This document shows positions 17,866 to 26,724 of a DNA stretch of 64,000 nt, in pieces; the stretch's first letter is position 1, and the number at the start of each line of letters is the position of its first letter. Origin of the DNA: Roseomonas sp. (lineage in GTDB: Bacteria; Pseudomonadota; Alphaproteobacteria; Acetobacterales; Acetobacteraceae); assembly GCA_020249505.1 (NCBI GenBank), contig JADCFN010000005.1:124001-188000 (forward strand), written 5' to 3'. The position numbers and the translations under genes were made by a program. The notes beneath the pieces are model-generated. The model worked only from the letters and a program-made list of their open reading frames with translations, was not told where the DNA came from and did not search any database.

Positions 17866-20108
17866 GACGCAGCGCATTCGCGGCGATTTTGGTTGGCGCT
17901 GCGCTGCTGATTTGGCCCGCCTTTTTCAATGGCTATCCTTTGCTGTTCAGCGATAGCGGCGGGTTTTTGCACCAAACGCTCGGGCCGCTGATGCTGTGGG
18001 ACAAGCCCTATGTTTACGGGCCATTCCTGCATGGTTTTCATTGGCGCATCAGCCTTTGGGGGCCGGTTGTCGCGCAGGGTCTGATCCTGTCCCATTTGCT
18101 GTGGCTGACGCAGCGCGTGCTGCGCAGGGACGCGACGCCGCTGTGGCATATCGGGCTGTGCGCCTTTGCCGCGCTGGCCACCGCTGCCCCTTTCAGCGCC
18201 GCGCTGCTGATGCCCGATATCTTCGCACCCATTGTTGTGCTGGGCTTGTTTCTGCTGGGCTTTGCTGGTGCGGCGCTGACGCGGTTTGAGCATGGCTATC
18301 TGGTGGCGCTGGTGGCACTCGGCATTGCTGCGCATCTGGCGCATTTGCCCCTCGCGCTTGGCTTATGCGCGGTCGCGCTGATGCTGCGTCTTTGGCGTTA
18401 TCCAGGGCGCCTTTTGGTCATGGTGCTGCCGGTGGTGCTGGCGGTGGCTGTACTGGTGGTCACCAATGCCCTCGGCCATGGCCGTGTTGCACTCTCACCT
18501 TATGGCTCGGTCTTTATGCTGGCGCGGTTGCAGGAAGACGGGCCGGCGACAGCGCTGATCAAGGCGCGTTGCCCTGATGCCGGCTGGTATCTTTGCGCCT
18601 TCACTGATCTTCTGCCCATGCCGGCCAATGATTTCCTCTGGGCGCCGGATAGCCCGGTTAATCGTGACGCCGCCGGCCAGCCGCGCTTTCTGGGCGGCAT
18701 GATGCTGGCGCCGGAAGCTGGCCAGATTGTTGCCGAGACACTCCGCGCCGACCCGCTTGGTGTGGCCCGCGCCATGCTGGGGAATGCGCTGGTGCAACTC
18801 GGCAGTTTCAGCATTGGCGATACCTTGGACGAGGCGCATTTCGCGGTGGCAATCCGCCCGCGCATCGAACAGGGTTTTTCCGCGCGCGAATTGGCTGCTT
18901 TTGATCAGGCGCGGCAAGCAAATGGCTTGTTGAAGGATGCGGTCACGCCGCTCAATCCCTTCCATCTGCTGGTGGTGTTGCTCGCACTGCCGATGCTGGC
19001 TTGGGCGGCCTGGCGCATGCAGGGGCTGCCCTTGGCCTTCGCGTTGTTTCTGGTAGCGGCGGTGCTGGGCAATGCGCTGATTTGCGGCGGGCTTTCCGCG
19101 CCGCATCCGCGCTATGGCGCACGCATCATGTGGGTATTGCCGGTTGTGGCTGCTATGCAAATCTGGTTGCCTACGTCGAGAATTTTTGTTAGTGGGACAT
19201 TCATGGGTAAAATAAATCTGCCTTCAATCTTAAAAGTTCTTTTGGTCGTTGTTTTCGCTGTAGTCCTTCTGTCAGTTTCGCTTCTGGTGGCTCTTCACCT
19301 GTTCAAAGTCTGGCAATTTTCGACCGCAAATATCAACTGCACAGCGGAAGATTCTTTATTTTGTTTTCTTAGAAGTTTTTTCATAAGCGTTTCGCCTAAA
19401 CTACGTGATTGGCAAGATTTATCGGCTGGTTTTTTGGCGGTTGGCGCCGCTCTTCTTGGTATTTTTGCGGTTCTCTATCAGACTCAAGTAACCAAGAGAC
19501 TGGAAGAGGCAAAAAAAATAAGGAGGGCGGAAGCTCTTAGGCGTGGCCTTCTTCCATCAGTGCTCTCAAATCTTGCGGATTTCTGTGAGAAAGAAGCCGA
19601 AATTCTAAAAAGTATTTTTGACACGCTGACCGATAAAGCCTCACATACGAGTATCCCCTGGAATACCGTGAAGAGCCGCCTAAGTGATAATGACTTCGAA
19701 AAGCCTTTTGTTGAAAAAATGCTTGAAATTATCGAATTTTGTGACGAAATCCACCAACAGAATCTTATAACCATTTGCGGAAATCTACAGATTTATGAGT
19801 CTCGAAAGCGAATGCTGAAACGCCCCAGTCTAGTTATATCAGAGGGTAACTTCGTCGACTTGGGCGTTCGGATTGTTGAGTTACACGCAAGGTGCTCTAA
19901 GCTTTTTCCGGTCGCCCGAGCGACTGGGTCCCGACAGGTTAGGGACCTTACTTCAAATATCGGAGCTGACGACTTGAAGGTGTCTGTATTTTTATTGGGA
20001 TTTGTTGGGGATTGTGAAGAGAATTTGATAAAGAGGATTGAAGACGAGTGTCGAGAAGCTTCCTCAGGCCCTAGTCTGAGTGTCGATGATAAGAGATCAA
20101 GGCTCTGA
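17862..20108 (+). CDS. Chimeric membrane protein: host-like polytopic N-terminal part fused to an AT-rich C-terminal segment
   Basis: A 748-codon frame with two unlike parts. Residues 1 to about 437 form a polytopic membrane protein (around ten hydrophobic helices, FNGYPLLFSDSGGF near the start) with normal high-GC codons; I do not recognise the family. From about 19170 the DNA becomes AT-rich: by hand, 19081-19140 is 65% G+C, 19201-19260 is 35% and 19681-19740 is 27%. The rest encodes two more helices (around LLVVVFAVVLLSVSLLVALH and FLAVGAALLGIFAVLYQ) then a charged, helical cytoplasmic domain. An internal ATG at 19204 could start a separate 301-residue protein. The proposed start is a TTG overlapping moaE. 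Function unknown. Confidence 0.65.
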   Translation: MRRSAFAAILVGAALLIWPAFFNGYPLLFSDSGGFLHQTLGPLMLWDKPYVYGPFLHGFHWRISLWGPVVAQGLILSHLLWLTQRVLRRDATPLWHIGLCAFAALATAAPFSAALLMPDIFAPIVVLGLFLLGFAGAALTRFEHGYLVALVALGIAAHLAHLPLALGLCAVALMLRLWRYPGRLLVMVLPVVLAVAVLVVTNALGHGRVALSPYGSVFMLARLQEDGPATALIKARCPDAGWYLCAFTDLLPMPANDFLWAPDSPVNRDAAGQPRFLGGMMLAPEAGQIVAETLRADPLGVARAMLGNALVQLGSFSIGDTLDEAHFAVAIRPRIEQGFSARELAAFDQARQANGLLKDAVTPLNPFHLLVVLLALPMLAWAAWRMQGLPLAFALFLVAAVLGNALICGGLSAPHPRYGARIMWVLPVVAAMQIWLPTSRIFVSGTFMGKINLPSILKVLLVVVFAVVLLSVSLLVALHLFKVWQFSTANINCTAEDSLFCFLRSFFISVSPKLRDWQDLSAGFLAVGAALLGIFAVLYQTQVTKRLEEAKKIRRAEALRRGLLPSVLSNLADFCEKEAEILKSIFDTLTDKASHTSIPWNTVKSRLSDNDFEKPFVEKMLEIIEFCDEIHQQNLITICGNLQIYESRKRMLKRPSLVISEGNFVDLGVRIVELHARCSKLFPVARATGSRQVRDLTSNIGADDLKVSVFLLGFVGDCEENLIKRIEDECREASSGPSLSVDDKRSRL

Positions 20109-20125
20109 ACCCCAAGTATCTAGGG

Positions 20126-20155
20126 CTTAGAGGGGGCGTCCCATAACCCCCTAAG
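20126..20155. terminator. Imperfect hairpin between convergent chimeric gene and hemF
   Basis: CTTAGAGGGGG pairs with CCCCCTAAG (one 2-base bulge) across a 10-base loop, between the stop of the AT-rich gene and the stop of hemF, which it overlaps. There is no clear U-tract, so its strength as an intrinsic terminator is uncertain. Confidence 0.45.
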
Positions 20156-21044
20156 GCCACTTCACCGTCGGCGGCATGGACATCAAAATCGCCTCCACAT
20201 TGCCGCCGGTCTTCAGGCCGAAAATCGTGCCGCGGTCATGCAGCAGGTTGAATTCCACATAGCGGCCGCGGCGGATCAGCTGATGTTCCCGCTCAGCCTC
20301 CGTCCAGGTTTCATGCATGCGCTTGCGGATAATGGCGGGATAGGATTGCAGGAAGGCCAGCCCAACATCGCGGGTGAAGGTGAAATCGGCATCAATCCCC
20401 TTGCCCGGCGTGCGATCCCCGAGCCAATCATAGAATATGCCCCCAAGGCCACGTGGTTCCCCGCGATGGGGCAGAAAGAAATACTCATCGCACCATTTCT
20501 TGAAGCGCGGGTAATAGGTGGCGTCATGCTTGTCGCATGCGCCCTTGAAGGCAGTGTGGAAATCGGCCGCATCTTCCTGCGACTCGGCCGCTTCGGGCTT
20601 CATGGGCGTGATATCCCCCCCACCGCCAAACCAGGCATTCCGCGTCACGATGAAACGCGTATTCATATGCGCCGCCGGCACGCGCGGGCTTTGCATATGT
20701 GCCACCAGAGACACACCTGTCGCCAGAAAGCGCGGGTCTTCCTCGGCGCCCGGGATCTGCTTGCGGAATTCGGGGGAAAACTCGCCAAAGACGGTGGAGA
20801 CATTCACCCCCACTTTTTCAAAAACGCGCCCCTTCATGACGGACATGACCCCCCCGCCCCCTTCGGGTCTTTCCCAGGCGGTGCGGGCGAACCGCCCAGG
20901 CGGCAGGCCGGTATGCGGACCCTGGGCCAAATCATCCTCAATCGCTTCAAAGGCGGCGCAAAGCCGGTCCCGCAATTCCTCAAACCAGGCGCGGGCAGGG
21001 GCCACGAAGGGGTGGCTCGCAGGGCCGGCGGCGCTTTTTTCCAT
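20151..21044 (-). CDS. hemF: Oxygen-dependent coproporphyrinogen III oxidase
   Basis: A 297-residue enzyme that oxidatively decarboxylates coproporphyrinogen III to protoporphyrinogen IX with O2, for haem synthesis. Family motifs: [19 protein letters not shown] (about residues 127-145), [29 protein letters not shown] and [18 protein letters not shown]. The ATG at 21044 is preferred to one at 21089 because AAGGAAG precedes it at good spacing and the extra residues are unlike the family. It is divergent from petABC, the cytochrome bc1 genes, which need haem. Confidence 0.97.
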   Translation of the reverse strand: MEKSAAGPASHPFVAPARAWFEELRDRLCAAFEAIEDDLAQGPHTGLPPGRFARTAWERPEGGGGVMSVMKGRVFEKVGVNVSTVFGEFSPEFRKQIPGAEEDPRFLATGVSLVAHMQSPRVPAAHMNTRFIVTRNAWFGGGGDITPMKPEAAESQEDAADFHTAFKGACDKHDATYYPRFKKWCDEYFFLPHRGEPRGLGGIFYDWLGDRTPGKGIDADFTFTRDVGLAFLQSYPAIIRKRMHETWTEAEREHQLIRRGRYVEFNLLHDRGTIFGLKTGGNVEAILMSMPPTVKWP

Positions 21045-21075
21045 GAGATAGCTTCCTTTGTTACACCGGGGCGGA

Positions 21076-21105
21076 TTTACACCTTGCAAACCGTCCTACT
21101 ATAAG
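21076..21105 (+). promoter_or_regulatory. Candidate sigma-70-like promoter for petABC
   Basis: In the 198-base hemF/petA gap, TTTACA (21076-21081) and TATAAG (21100-21105) are separated by 18 bases and face petA. A small hairpin (GCACCC ttg GGGTGC, 21161-21175) lies downstream in the presumed leader. This is pattern matching only. Confidence 0.3.
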
Positions 21106-21242
21106 ACCTCGCGTCTTGGCGGGGCCGGTGCTTCGGCGCCGCCATTTCGTTGTAATCATTGCACCCTTGGGGTGCGGCCTAAAGCGTGCGGCGAAGTGAG
21201 GCCCTCGGCAAGGGGGCTCCCCGTCGCAAGGGGATGGTGAGG

Positions 21243-21785
21243 ATGGCTGATACCGCTCATGCGGCGCCCGATGGCGCGCCGCGGCGTGATTTTCTGAAAC
21301 TCGTGACCGGCGCTTTCGCGGCAGTCGGTGTTGGCGCCATTGCCTGGCCCTTCATCGCTTCCTTGCAGCCCGCGAAGGATACGCTGGCACTGGCAAGCAC
21401 GGATGTGGACCTGGCGCCGATTGCAGAAGGCCAGGCGGTGACCGTGATGTGGCGCGGCAAACCGGTTTTTGTGCGCAACCGCACGGCCAAGGAAGTCCAG
21501 GAAGCGCGCGCCGTAGCGACCAATTCCCTGCCCGATCCGGCGACCGACCAGTCCCGCGTGCAGAAGGATCAATGGCTGATCCTGATCGGCATTTGCACCC
21601 ATCTGGGCTGCGTGCCGACAGGCCAAAGGGCCACCGATACGCGCGGCGATTACGGCGGGTGGTTCTGCCCCTGCCATGGCAGCCATTACGATACGTCAGG
21701 CAGAATTCGTAAAGGTCCGGCGCCTCGGAACCTTGACGTTCCGCAATACGCCTTCACATCCGACACCAAGATCAGAATCGGTTGA
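21243..21785 (+). CDS. petA: Ubiquinol-cytochrome c reductase Rieske iron-sulfur subunit
   Basis: A 180-residue Rieske protein of the cytochrome bc1 complex. The N-terminus carries a twin-arginine motif ([10 protein letters not shown]) and one transmembrane anchor. The 2Fe-2S ligands are present in C118-T-H-L-G-C123 and C142-P-C-H-G-S. ATG 21243 (MADTAHA) has AAGGGGA eight bases upstream; earlier in-frame ATGs at 21186 and 21234 are less well placed. petB follows after 12 bases. Confidence 0.96.
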   Translation: MADTAHAAPDGAPRRDFLKLVTGAFAAVGVGAIAWPFIASLQPAKDTLALASTDVDLAPIAEGQAVTVMWRGKPVFVRNRTAKEVQEARAVATNSLPDPATDQSRVQKDQWLILIGICTHLGCVPTGQRATDTRGDYGGWFCPCHGSHYDTSGRIRKGPAPRNLDVPQYAFTSDTKIRIG

Positions 21786-21797
21786 GGATAGAAAAAC

Positions 21798-23066
21798 ATG
21801 TCAATCGGGTTGCACAATAGCGAATTCAAGAATCCGGTGGTGCGCTGGATAGACCAGCGCATGCCCGTTTTCACCATGATGCAGAAGGAATACGGAACCT
21901 TCCCGACGCCGAAGAATTTCAACTATTTCTGGAATTTCGGCGCGCTGGCCATGGTCACGCTGATGATCATGATCGCGACGGGTATTTTCCTTTCCATGAA
22001 CTATGCCGCGCATACCAGCCTTGCCTTCGACAGCGTCGAACGCATCATGCGGGATGTGAATTACGGCTGGCTGATCCGCTATGTTCACATGAACGGCGCC
22101 AGCATGTTCTTCATTGTGGTCTATATCCACATCTTCCGCGGCATGTATTACGGTTCCTACAAGGCGCCGCGTGAATTGCTGTGGATGCTGGGCGTGGTGA
22201 TCTTCCTGCTGATGATGGCAACCGCCTTCATGGGCTATGTGCTGCCCTGGGGTCAGATGTCCTTCTGGGGTGCCACCGTCATCACCAATTTGTTCAGTGC
22301 CTTCCCGGTGGTGGGTAACTTCATCGTGGAATTGCTCTGGGGTGGTTTCAGCGTGGATAATCCTACGCTCAATCGCTTTTTCAGCCTGCATTACCTGCTG
22401 CCCTTCGTGATCCTGGGCGTGGTCTTCTTGCATGTCGCCGCGCTGCACATCACGGGGTCCAATAATCCGCTCGGCATTGAGCCCAAGGGTCCGCAGGATA
22501 CGCTGCCCTTCCACCCGTATTACACGGCGAAGGATAGTGTTGGCCTTGTGGTCTATTTCATCGTCTTCGCGGTGCTGGTGTTCTTTGCGCCGAATTATCT
22601 TGGCCATCCGGATAACTATATCCCGGCCAATCCGCTGGTGACGCCGCCGCATATCGTGCCGGAATGGTACTTCCTGCCCTATTACGCCATTCTGCGCGCG
22701 GTGCCGGATAAGCTGGGCGGTGTGTTGCTGATGTTTGGCTCGATCCTGATCTGGTTCGTGCTGCCTTGGCTGGACCGTTCGCCGGTGCGTTCCATGCGCT
22801 TCCGCCCCCTGGCGCGCGCCTTCTTTTTGCTGTGGACGGTAAACTTCCTGGTTCTGCTTTGGGTTGGCGCCAAGCCGGCGGAAGGCACCTATGTGCTGAT
22901 CGCCCGCATCGCGACCGCCTATTACTTCGCCTATTTCCTGGTGGTTCTGCCTCTGCTGGCGAAGTTTGAGCGACCCTTGCCACTGCCAGAAAGTATATCC
23001 CGCGCCGTTCTTGGTGGGGGGCCGTTGCCCATGGGCGCGGCTGCCAAGCCGATGGAGAAGGCCTGA
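21798..23066 (+). CDS. petB: Cytochrome b subunit of the bc1 complex
   Basis: A 422-residue polytopic protein with two b haems that carries out the Q cycle. Visible are the haem-ligand histidines in [18 protein letters not shown] and [20 protein letters not shown], the [19 protein letters not shown] Qo region and the PEWY motif ([17 protein letters not shown]). The length fits a full eight-helix alphaproteobacterial cytochrome b. It lies between petA and petC in one operon; petC starts two bases after its stop. Confidence 0.97.
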   Translation: MSIGLHNSEFKNPVVRWIDQRMPVFTMMQKEYGTFPTPKNFNYFWNFGALAMVTLMIMIATGIFLSMNYAAHTSLAFDSVERIMRDVNYGWLIRYVHMNGASMFFIVVYIHIFRGMYYGSYKAPRELLWMLGVVIFLLMMATAFMGYVLPWGQMSFWGATVITNLFSAFPVVGNFIVELLWGGFSVDNPTLNRFFSLHYLLPFVILGVVFLHVAALHITGSNNPLGIEPKGPQDTLPFHPYYTAKDSVGLVVYFIVFAVLVFFAPNYLGHPDNYIPANPLVTPPHIVPEWYFLPYYAILRAVPDKLGGVLLMFGSILIWFVLPWLDRSPVRSMRFRPLARAFFLLWTVNFLVLLWVGAKPAEGTYVLIARIATAYYFAYFLVVLPLLAKFERPLPLPESISRAVLGGGPLPMGAAAKPMEKA

Positions 23067-23068
23067 CC

Positions 23069-23836
23069 ATGCTTCGTTTTTCCTTCAAGGCCCTCGCCCT
23101 GGCTCTTGGCCTTTTCGCAACCGCCCCCGCCAATGCGGCGGGGGGGACGATTGACATCCCGGATCGGAAATTCTCCTTCGATGGAGTTTTCGGCACCTAT
23201 GATCGCGCCAGCGCGCAGCGTGGCTTCCAGGTATATAAGGAAGTCTGCGCGGCCTGCCATGGCTTGCGCCTAGTTTCCTACCGCAATCTGCGCGAATTGG
23301 GGCTGACCGAAGCGCAGGTTGCGGCCATTGCGGCGCAGTTCGAAATCAAGGATGGCCCAAATGATGAAGGCCAGATGTTCGAACGCCCCGGCCGCCCGGC
23401 GGACCGGTTCCGCAGCCCCTTCCCGAATGATGCCGCCGCGCGCGCGGCCAATAACGGCGCCCTGCCGCCCGATCTTTCGGTCATGACCAAGGCGCGGGCT
23501 GGTGGCGCGGATTACCTGTTTGCGCTGCTGACCGGTTATGTGGACCCGCCACCCGGCGTCACCGTGATGGATGGGATGCACTACAACAGGTACTTCCCGG
23601 GCAATCAGATTGCCATGGGCCCGGTCTTGAACCCCGATCAGGTTGAATATGCCGATGGCACCAAGGCAACCATTGAACAGATGGCGCATGATGTCAGCAC
23701 CTTCCTGCAATGGGCCGCCGAGCCGGAGCTTGAAAAGCGCCGCGCCATGGGTGTGAAGGTCATAATCTTCCTGACGATCCTTGCCGGCCTCACCTATGCG
23801 GTGAAGCGCAAGATCTGGGCTGACGTTAAGCACTGA
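23069..23836 (+). CDS. petC: Cytochrome c1
   Basis: A 255-residue membrane-anchored c-type cytochrome that passes electrons from the Rieske protein to soluble cytochrome c. A signal peptide (LRFSFKALALALGLFATAPANA) precedes the haem motif C60-A-A-C63-H64, and a Met in QIAMGPVLNPDQVEY is the likely sixth ligand. A C-terminal helix (GVKVIIFLTILAGLTYAV) anchors it. Last gene of petABC, followed by a strong terminator. Confidence 0.97.
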   Translation: MLRFSFKALALALGLFATAPANAAGGTIDIPDRKFSFDGVFGTYDRASAQRGFQVYKEVCAACHGLRLVSYRNLRELGLTEAQVAAIAAQFEIKDGPNDEGQMFERPGRPADRFRSPFPNDAAARAANNGALPPDLSVMTKARAGGADYLFALLTGYVDPPPGVTVMDGMHYNRYFPGNQIAMGPVLNPDQVEYADGTKATIEQMAHDVSTFLQWAAEPELEKRRAMGVKVIIFLTILAGLTYAVKRKIWADVKH

Positions 23837-23863
23837 TCGCTTCTGAAGCATCTTGAAGCAAGG

Positions 23864-23895
23864 CACGCGCTCCATCCGGGGCGCGTGTTTTTTTA
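23864..23895 (+). terminator. Rho-independent terminator of petABC
   Basis: CACGCGC pairs with GCGCGTG around a 10-base loop and is followed immediately by eight T residues (23888-23895). It lies 27 bases after the petC stop. Confidence 0.9.
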
Positions 23896-23947
23896 TGCGT
23901 CGGCAGCGGTTTCCATCAGCGCGCATTCTGCGCTAGTGACCCTTTCC

Positions 23948-24520
23948 ATGGTGCCATCCGAACCCGTTGCGCGCTTGAAGGTGCAGGTGACGTTCCTGCG
24001 CATGGATGCGCCGCCCGCCAGCCCCACCCCACCCTTGCCGGCTGATGCGCGGGTGGAAAGGGTGCGGCATTGCTCGATGCCCTTCTATCGCTACCTCTAT
24101 GACACGGTGGGGGCGCCATGGCTTTGGTGGATGCGGCGCATCGCTTCCGATGCGGAATTGGCGGGCTTGCTCGGCCATCCCGCGGTCAGTGTCCATGTGC
24201 TGATGCGAGATGGTGAACCGGCCGGGTTTTATGAGCTGGATCATCGCAGCGGCCAGACCGCGAATCTTGCCTATTTCGGGCTGATGCCCTGGGCTATTGG
24301 CACCGGACTTGGCGCCGCCTTTCTACGCCATGCAGTGGATGCCGCGTGGCGGATGGGCCAGCCGGCGGTCACGGTGAATACCTGCAATGCCGATCACCCG
24401 CGCGCGCTGCCGGGCTATCTGGCGGCGGGGTTTCGCAAGCTCCGCGTCATTGAGGAAGTCTGGCCGGTACCCCTGCGCCTTGGCATGGTGATCCCGCCGC
24501 ATCTGCCGCGCCTAGGGTAA
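23948..24520 (+). CDS. GNAT family N-acetyltransferase
   Basis: A 190-residue protein with a GNAT-like core: a substrate half with FYRYLYDTVGAPWLWW, then strands GEPAGFYELDHR and ANLAYFGLMPWAIGTGLGAAFL, the latter resembling the acetyl-CoA-binding R/Q-x-x-G-x-G/A loop (AIGTGLG), and a C-terminal NADHPRALPGYLAAGFRKL segment. The substrate is unknown. ATG 23948 is a compromise; the frame is open from 23885, which would overlap the petC terminator, so that start is unlikely. Confidence 0.75.
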   Translation: MVPSEPVARLKVQVTFLRMDAPPASPTPPLPADARVERVRHCSMPFYRYLYDTVGAPWLWWMRRIASDAELAGLLGHPAVSVHVLMRDGEPAGFYELDHRSGQTANLAYFGLMPWAIGTGLGAAFLRHAVDAAWRMGQPAVTVNTCNADHPRALPGYLAAGFRKLRVIEEVWPVPLRLGMVIPPHLPRLG

Positions 24521-24562
24521 GGGCGGCATATTCCCAGGCCGACAGGATCAGCCTTTAATGCT

Positions 24563-24583
24563 GGCGGAGGAAGAACCGCCATG
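24563..24583 (+). promoter_or_regulatory. RBS hairpin at the start of the second Bug gene
   Basis: GGCGG (24563-24567) and CCGCC (24576-24580) can pair, placing the purine-rich AGGAAGAA Shine-Dalgarno segment in an 8-base loop directly before the ATG at 24581. The stem is only 5 bp, so any effect on translation is speculative. Confidence 0.35.
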
Positions 24584-25552
24584 AAGACTGCCTCGCGCCG
24601 GGGGCTGCTGGGTGCAGCGCTCGCCCTGCCCTTCATTGCCCGCGCCACCGCGCAGCCCGCTTGGCCGGATCGGCCGGTGCGCATCATCATCCCCTTTGGT
24701 GCGGGCGGGCCGATTGACATGGTAGGCCGCCTGCTGGCCGAGCATTTGAAGGAAAGGCTCGGCCAGCCCTTCATCATTGAAAACCGCCCTGGTGCGGGCG
24801 GCAGCATTGGCATTCATACCGTGGTGCAAGCGCCGCCCGATGGCACGGCCTTTGTGCTGACCAGCGCATCGCTTGCCAGCGTGCCGGCGCTTTACCCCAA
24901 TCGCGGGCTTGATCCGCGCATAGCCTTGGCCCCCGTGAGCCTGGTTGCGGATATTCCAACCGCCATGGTGGTGCGCGCGGCATCGCCTTATCAAAACGTG
25001 CAGGATGTGGTGACTGCCGCGCGCGCCGCACCTGGGCGGCTGACTTATGGCAGCGGTGGGGTTGGGTCTTCCAACCATCTTTCGGGCGCACTTTTCGCGC
25101 TGGCTGCCAATCTCGATCTCACGCATGTGTCCTATCGCGGCGCGGCACCGGCCATGACAGCGCTTTATGCCGGCGAAATAGACATGGTGTTCGCGAGCAC
25201 GGTGGAAACCCTCCCGCATGTGCAAGGTGGCCGCGCAAGGCTTTTGGGCGTGGCGGGGCCGCGGCGCCTGCCCGCCCTGCCCGACATACCTGCCATCAAT
25301 GAAATCGTGCCAGGTTATGTCGCGCTGAATTGGTATGCCATTGCTGCCCCACGCGCGACCCCGCCCGCCATCATCGCCCGCATGGCGGAAACCTTGGGCA
25401 GCATTCGCGACCTGCCCGATGTGCGCGCGCGCTTCGCCGCCGCTGGCACCACGCCGCTGCTGACCGGCCCGGCGGAATTGGCGGCGTTGTTGGAGAGTGA
25501 TGTGCCGCAATGGCAGCGCGTGGTGGCGGCGACCGGGATTAAGGTGGAATAG
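24581..25552 (+). CDS. Bug family (TctC-type) substrate-binding protein
   Basis: A 323-residue periplasmic binding protein with signal peptide MKTASRRGLLGAALALPFIARATA, then WPDRPVRIIIPFGAGGPIDM and FIIENRPGAGGSIG, the two Bug-family ligand loops. Family members bind carboxylates, amides and related small molecules for tripartite uptake or signalling. Like the copy at 9.5 kb it has no adjacent TctA/TctB genes. It stands alone between a GNAT gene and minus-strand membrane genes, so no pathway can be assigned. Confidence 0.92.
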   Translation: MKTASRRGLLGAALALPFIARATAQPAWPDRPVRIIIPFGAGGPIDMVGRLLAEHLKERLGQPFIIENRPGAGGSIGIHTVVQAPPDGTAFVLTSASLASVPALYPNRGLDPRIALAPVSLVADIPTAMVVRAASPYQNVQDVVTAARAAPGRLTYGSGGVGSSNHLSGALFALAANLDLTHVSYRGAAPAMTALYAGEIDMVFASTVETLPHVQGGRARLLGVAGPRRLPALPDIPAINEIVPGYVALNWYAIAAPRATPPAIIARMAETLGSIRDLPDVRARFAAAGTTPLLTGPAELAALLESDVPQWQRVVAATGIKVE

Positions 25553-25564
25553 GCGCGCCGGCCT

Positions 25565-25912
25565 TCACGTGACGATGCTCACCACCAGGTAAAATCCCCA
25601 GAGCGTCACCGCAACGGCCCCGATCCTATCCGCATGCCAGCGGAGCCGGTTTGCGAAGGCCATGCGCATCGCTGCCTGCATGGGCAGAGCATCCGGCGCA
25701 TGGCGTTCCGCCACCATCAGCCAAATCTCGCTATGGCGCATATCCTGGCTTGGCACATAAACAAGTTTCAGCAGCACAATCAGCCACAGCAGCGTCACCA
25801 GCATGGCGCCCGAACGCAGCGCCAGCGCCCATTGGAAAGAAAGCGAGAGAAACACGAGCACGATGGCCAGGCTCGCGAAGCCAAGCGCGCGCCGGATGAC
25901 CAGATCCGCCAT
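25565..25912 (-). CDS. Small membrane protein of unknown function (three predicted helices)
   Basis: A 115-residue protein with hydrophobic segments LGFASLAIVLVFLSLSF, LVTLLWLIVLLKLVYV and a C-terminal IGAVAVTLWGFYLVVSIV, separated by a charged stretch (EIWLMVAERHAPDA). No family is recognised. I chose the ATG at 25912; the frame stays open to 26017, and the extra N-terminal part (with two Cys) does not look like a membrane leader. It lies downstream of, and in the same direction as, two other small membrane genes and the SSS symporter. Confidence 0.55.
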   Translation of the reverse strand: MADLVIRRALGFASLAIVLVFLSLSFQWALALRSGAMLVTLLWLIVLLKLVYVPSQDMRHSEIWLMVAERHAPDALPMQAAMRMAFANRLRWHADRIGAVAVTLWGFYLVVSIVT

Positions 25913-26033
25913 TGCTTCAAGCCGCTCCAAGGTATGGCCCTCATGCGGGGCGCCCAGGATAGCCGGGCACCATGAAGGAGAGCCTAGGCCCAAATACGCG
26001 CACTGGGAAACACGCAATTGCGTGAAGCGGCGC

Positions 26034-26327
26034 TCAGCCCAAGCCCATCAGTACCAGTAAAAGCGCGGAACCGAACCAGACCATCATCGCCCGTTCCAGG
26101 CTGAGCCCCAGCCGCTCAGAAATCGCGGCCGGCACGGCCGAGAGCAGCAGGGTCGCCGTTGAGACAATGAGCGAGGCGCCGTAATACACAACCTCCTTCG
26201 TCGGCGGCAGAAGCTCTGGCAGCCAGACGGGGTACAGATGCCAGACCACCGGCAGGGTTGGGCTGATCATGCCATTCAGCAGGCAGGTCGCAACCGTCGC
26301 GACGAAAAGGTTTTGTGGGGACATCAT
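26034..26327 (-). CDS. Small membrane protein of unknown function (97 aa)
   Basis: A 97-residue protein, mostly hydrophobic: NLFVATVATCLLNGMI, an amphipathic stretch VWLPELLPPTKEVVYYG, TATLLLSAVPAAI and a final VWFGSALLLVLMGL. Two or three membrane helices are likely. It begins five bases after the stop of the 106-residue membrane gene, so the two are almost certainly co-translated and may form one complex. No family recognised. Confidence 0.65.
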   Translation of the reverse strand: MMSPQNLFVATVATCLLNGMISPTLPVVWHLYPVWLPELLPPTKEVVYYGASLIVSTATLLLSAVPAAISERLGLSLERAMMVWFGSALLLVLMGLG

Positions 26328-26332
26328 GGCGG

Positions 26333-26653
26333 CTACCCTGCCCCCGGCGGGCTGATCCGCGGCGCATAGCCAAGCCCCACCATCAGCAGACCGAAGATCA
26401 TCCGCACCGCGAAAAGCCAAAAGGCCGCAACCAAGGGCAGGAAGGGTGGCGAGACATAGGAAGGCACCAGACGCTCGGCGGTCCAGACCGCCCAACCGGT
26501 CAGCATCTGAAAGCCGCGCCAGATGTAATTGCTGTTCGCCGGCGTCATGAAGAATTGCATCATGAAGCGGCCCAGGCAGCCCCAGGCTGTCAGCGCCAGG
26601 AAATAGGTCACCACCCAAAAGGGCAGATAGCCAAGGATGAAATTGCTTTCCAT
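26333..26653 (-). CDS. Small membrane protein of unknown function (106 aa)
   Basis: A 106-residue protein with two or three helices (FWVVTYFLALTAWGCLGRFMM and LVAAFWLFAVRMIFGLLMVGL) joined by a loop with the motif TPANSNYIWRGFQMLTGW. The start MESNFILGY has only a weak RBS (AGGG). It lies 71 bases downstream of the large SSS symporter and directly upstream of the 97-residue membrane gene. The YggT-like feel of the fold is an impression, not an assignment. Confidence 0.65.
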   Translation of the reverse strand: MESNFILGYLPFWVVTYFLALTAWGCLGRFMMQFFMTPANSNYIWRGFQMLTGWAVWTAERLVPSYVSPPFLPLVAAFWLFAVRMIFGLLMVGLGYAPRISPPGAG

Positions 26654-26668
26654 GAGGCCCTAATTGAT

Positions 26669-26696
26669 GGGGCGGCTGCGTTACCGCAACCGCCCC
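26669..26696 (-). other. Stem-loop downstream of the SSS symporter gene
   Basis: GGGGCGG pairs with CCGCCCC, with an internal loop and an inner GCG/CGC, in the 71-base gap after the symporter stop. On the minus strand no U-tract follows, so it may protect or process the transcript between the symporter and the small membrane genes rather than end it. Confidence 0.45.
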
Positions 26697-26724
26697 AAAA
26701 CATCACGCCAAAGCGGCGCTTTGG

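Noticed and set aside
16690-17877. 395-codon minus-strand open frame across lipoprotein, moaD and moaE
   Set aside because: Shadow of three well-supported plus-strand genes; low-complexity Arg/Gly content and no recognised motif.
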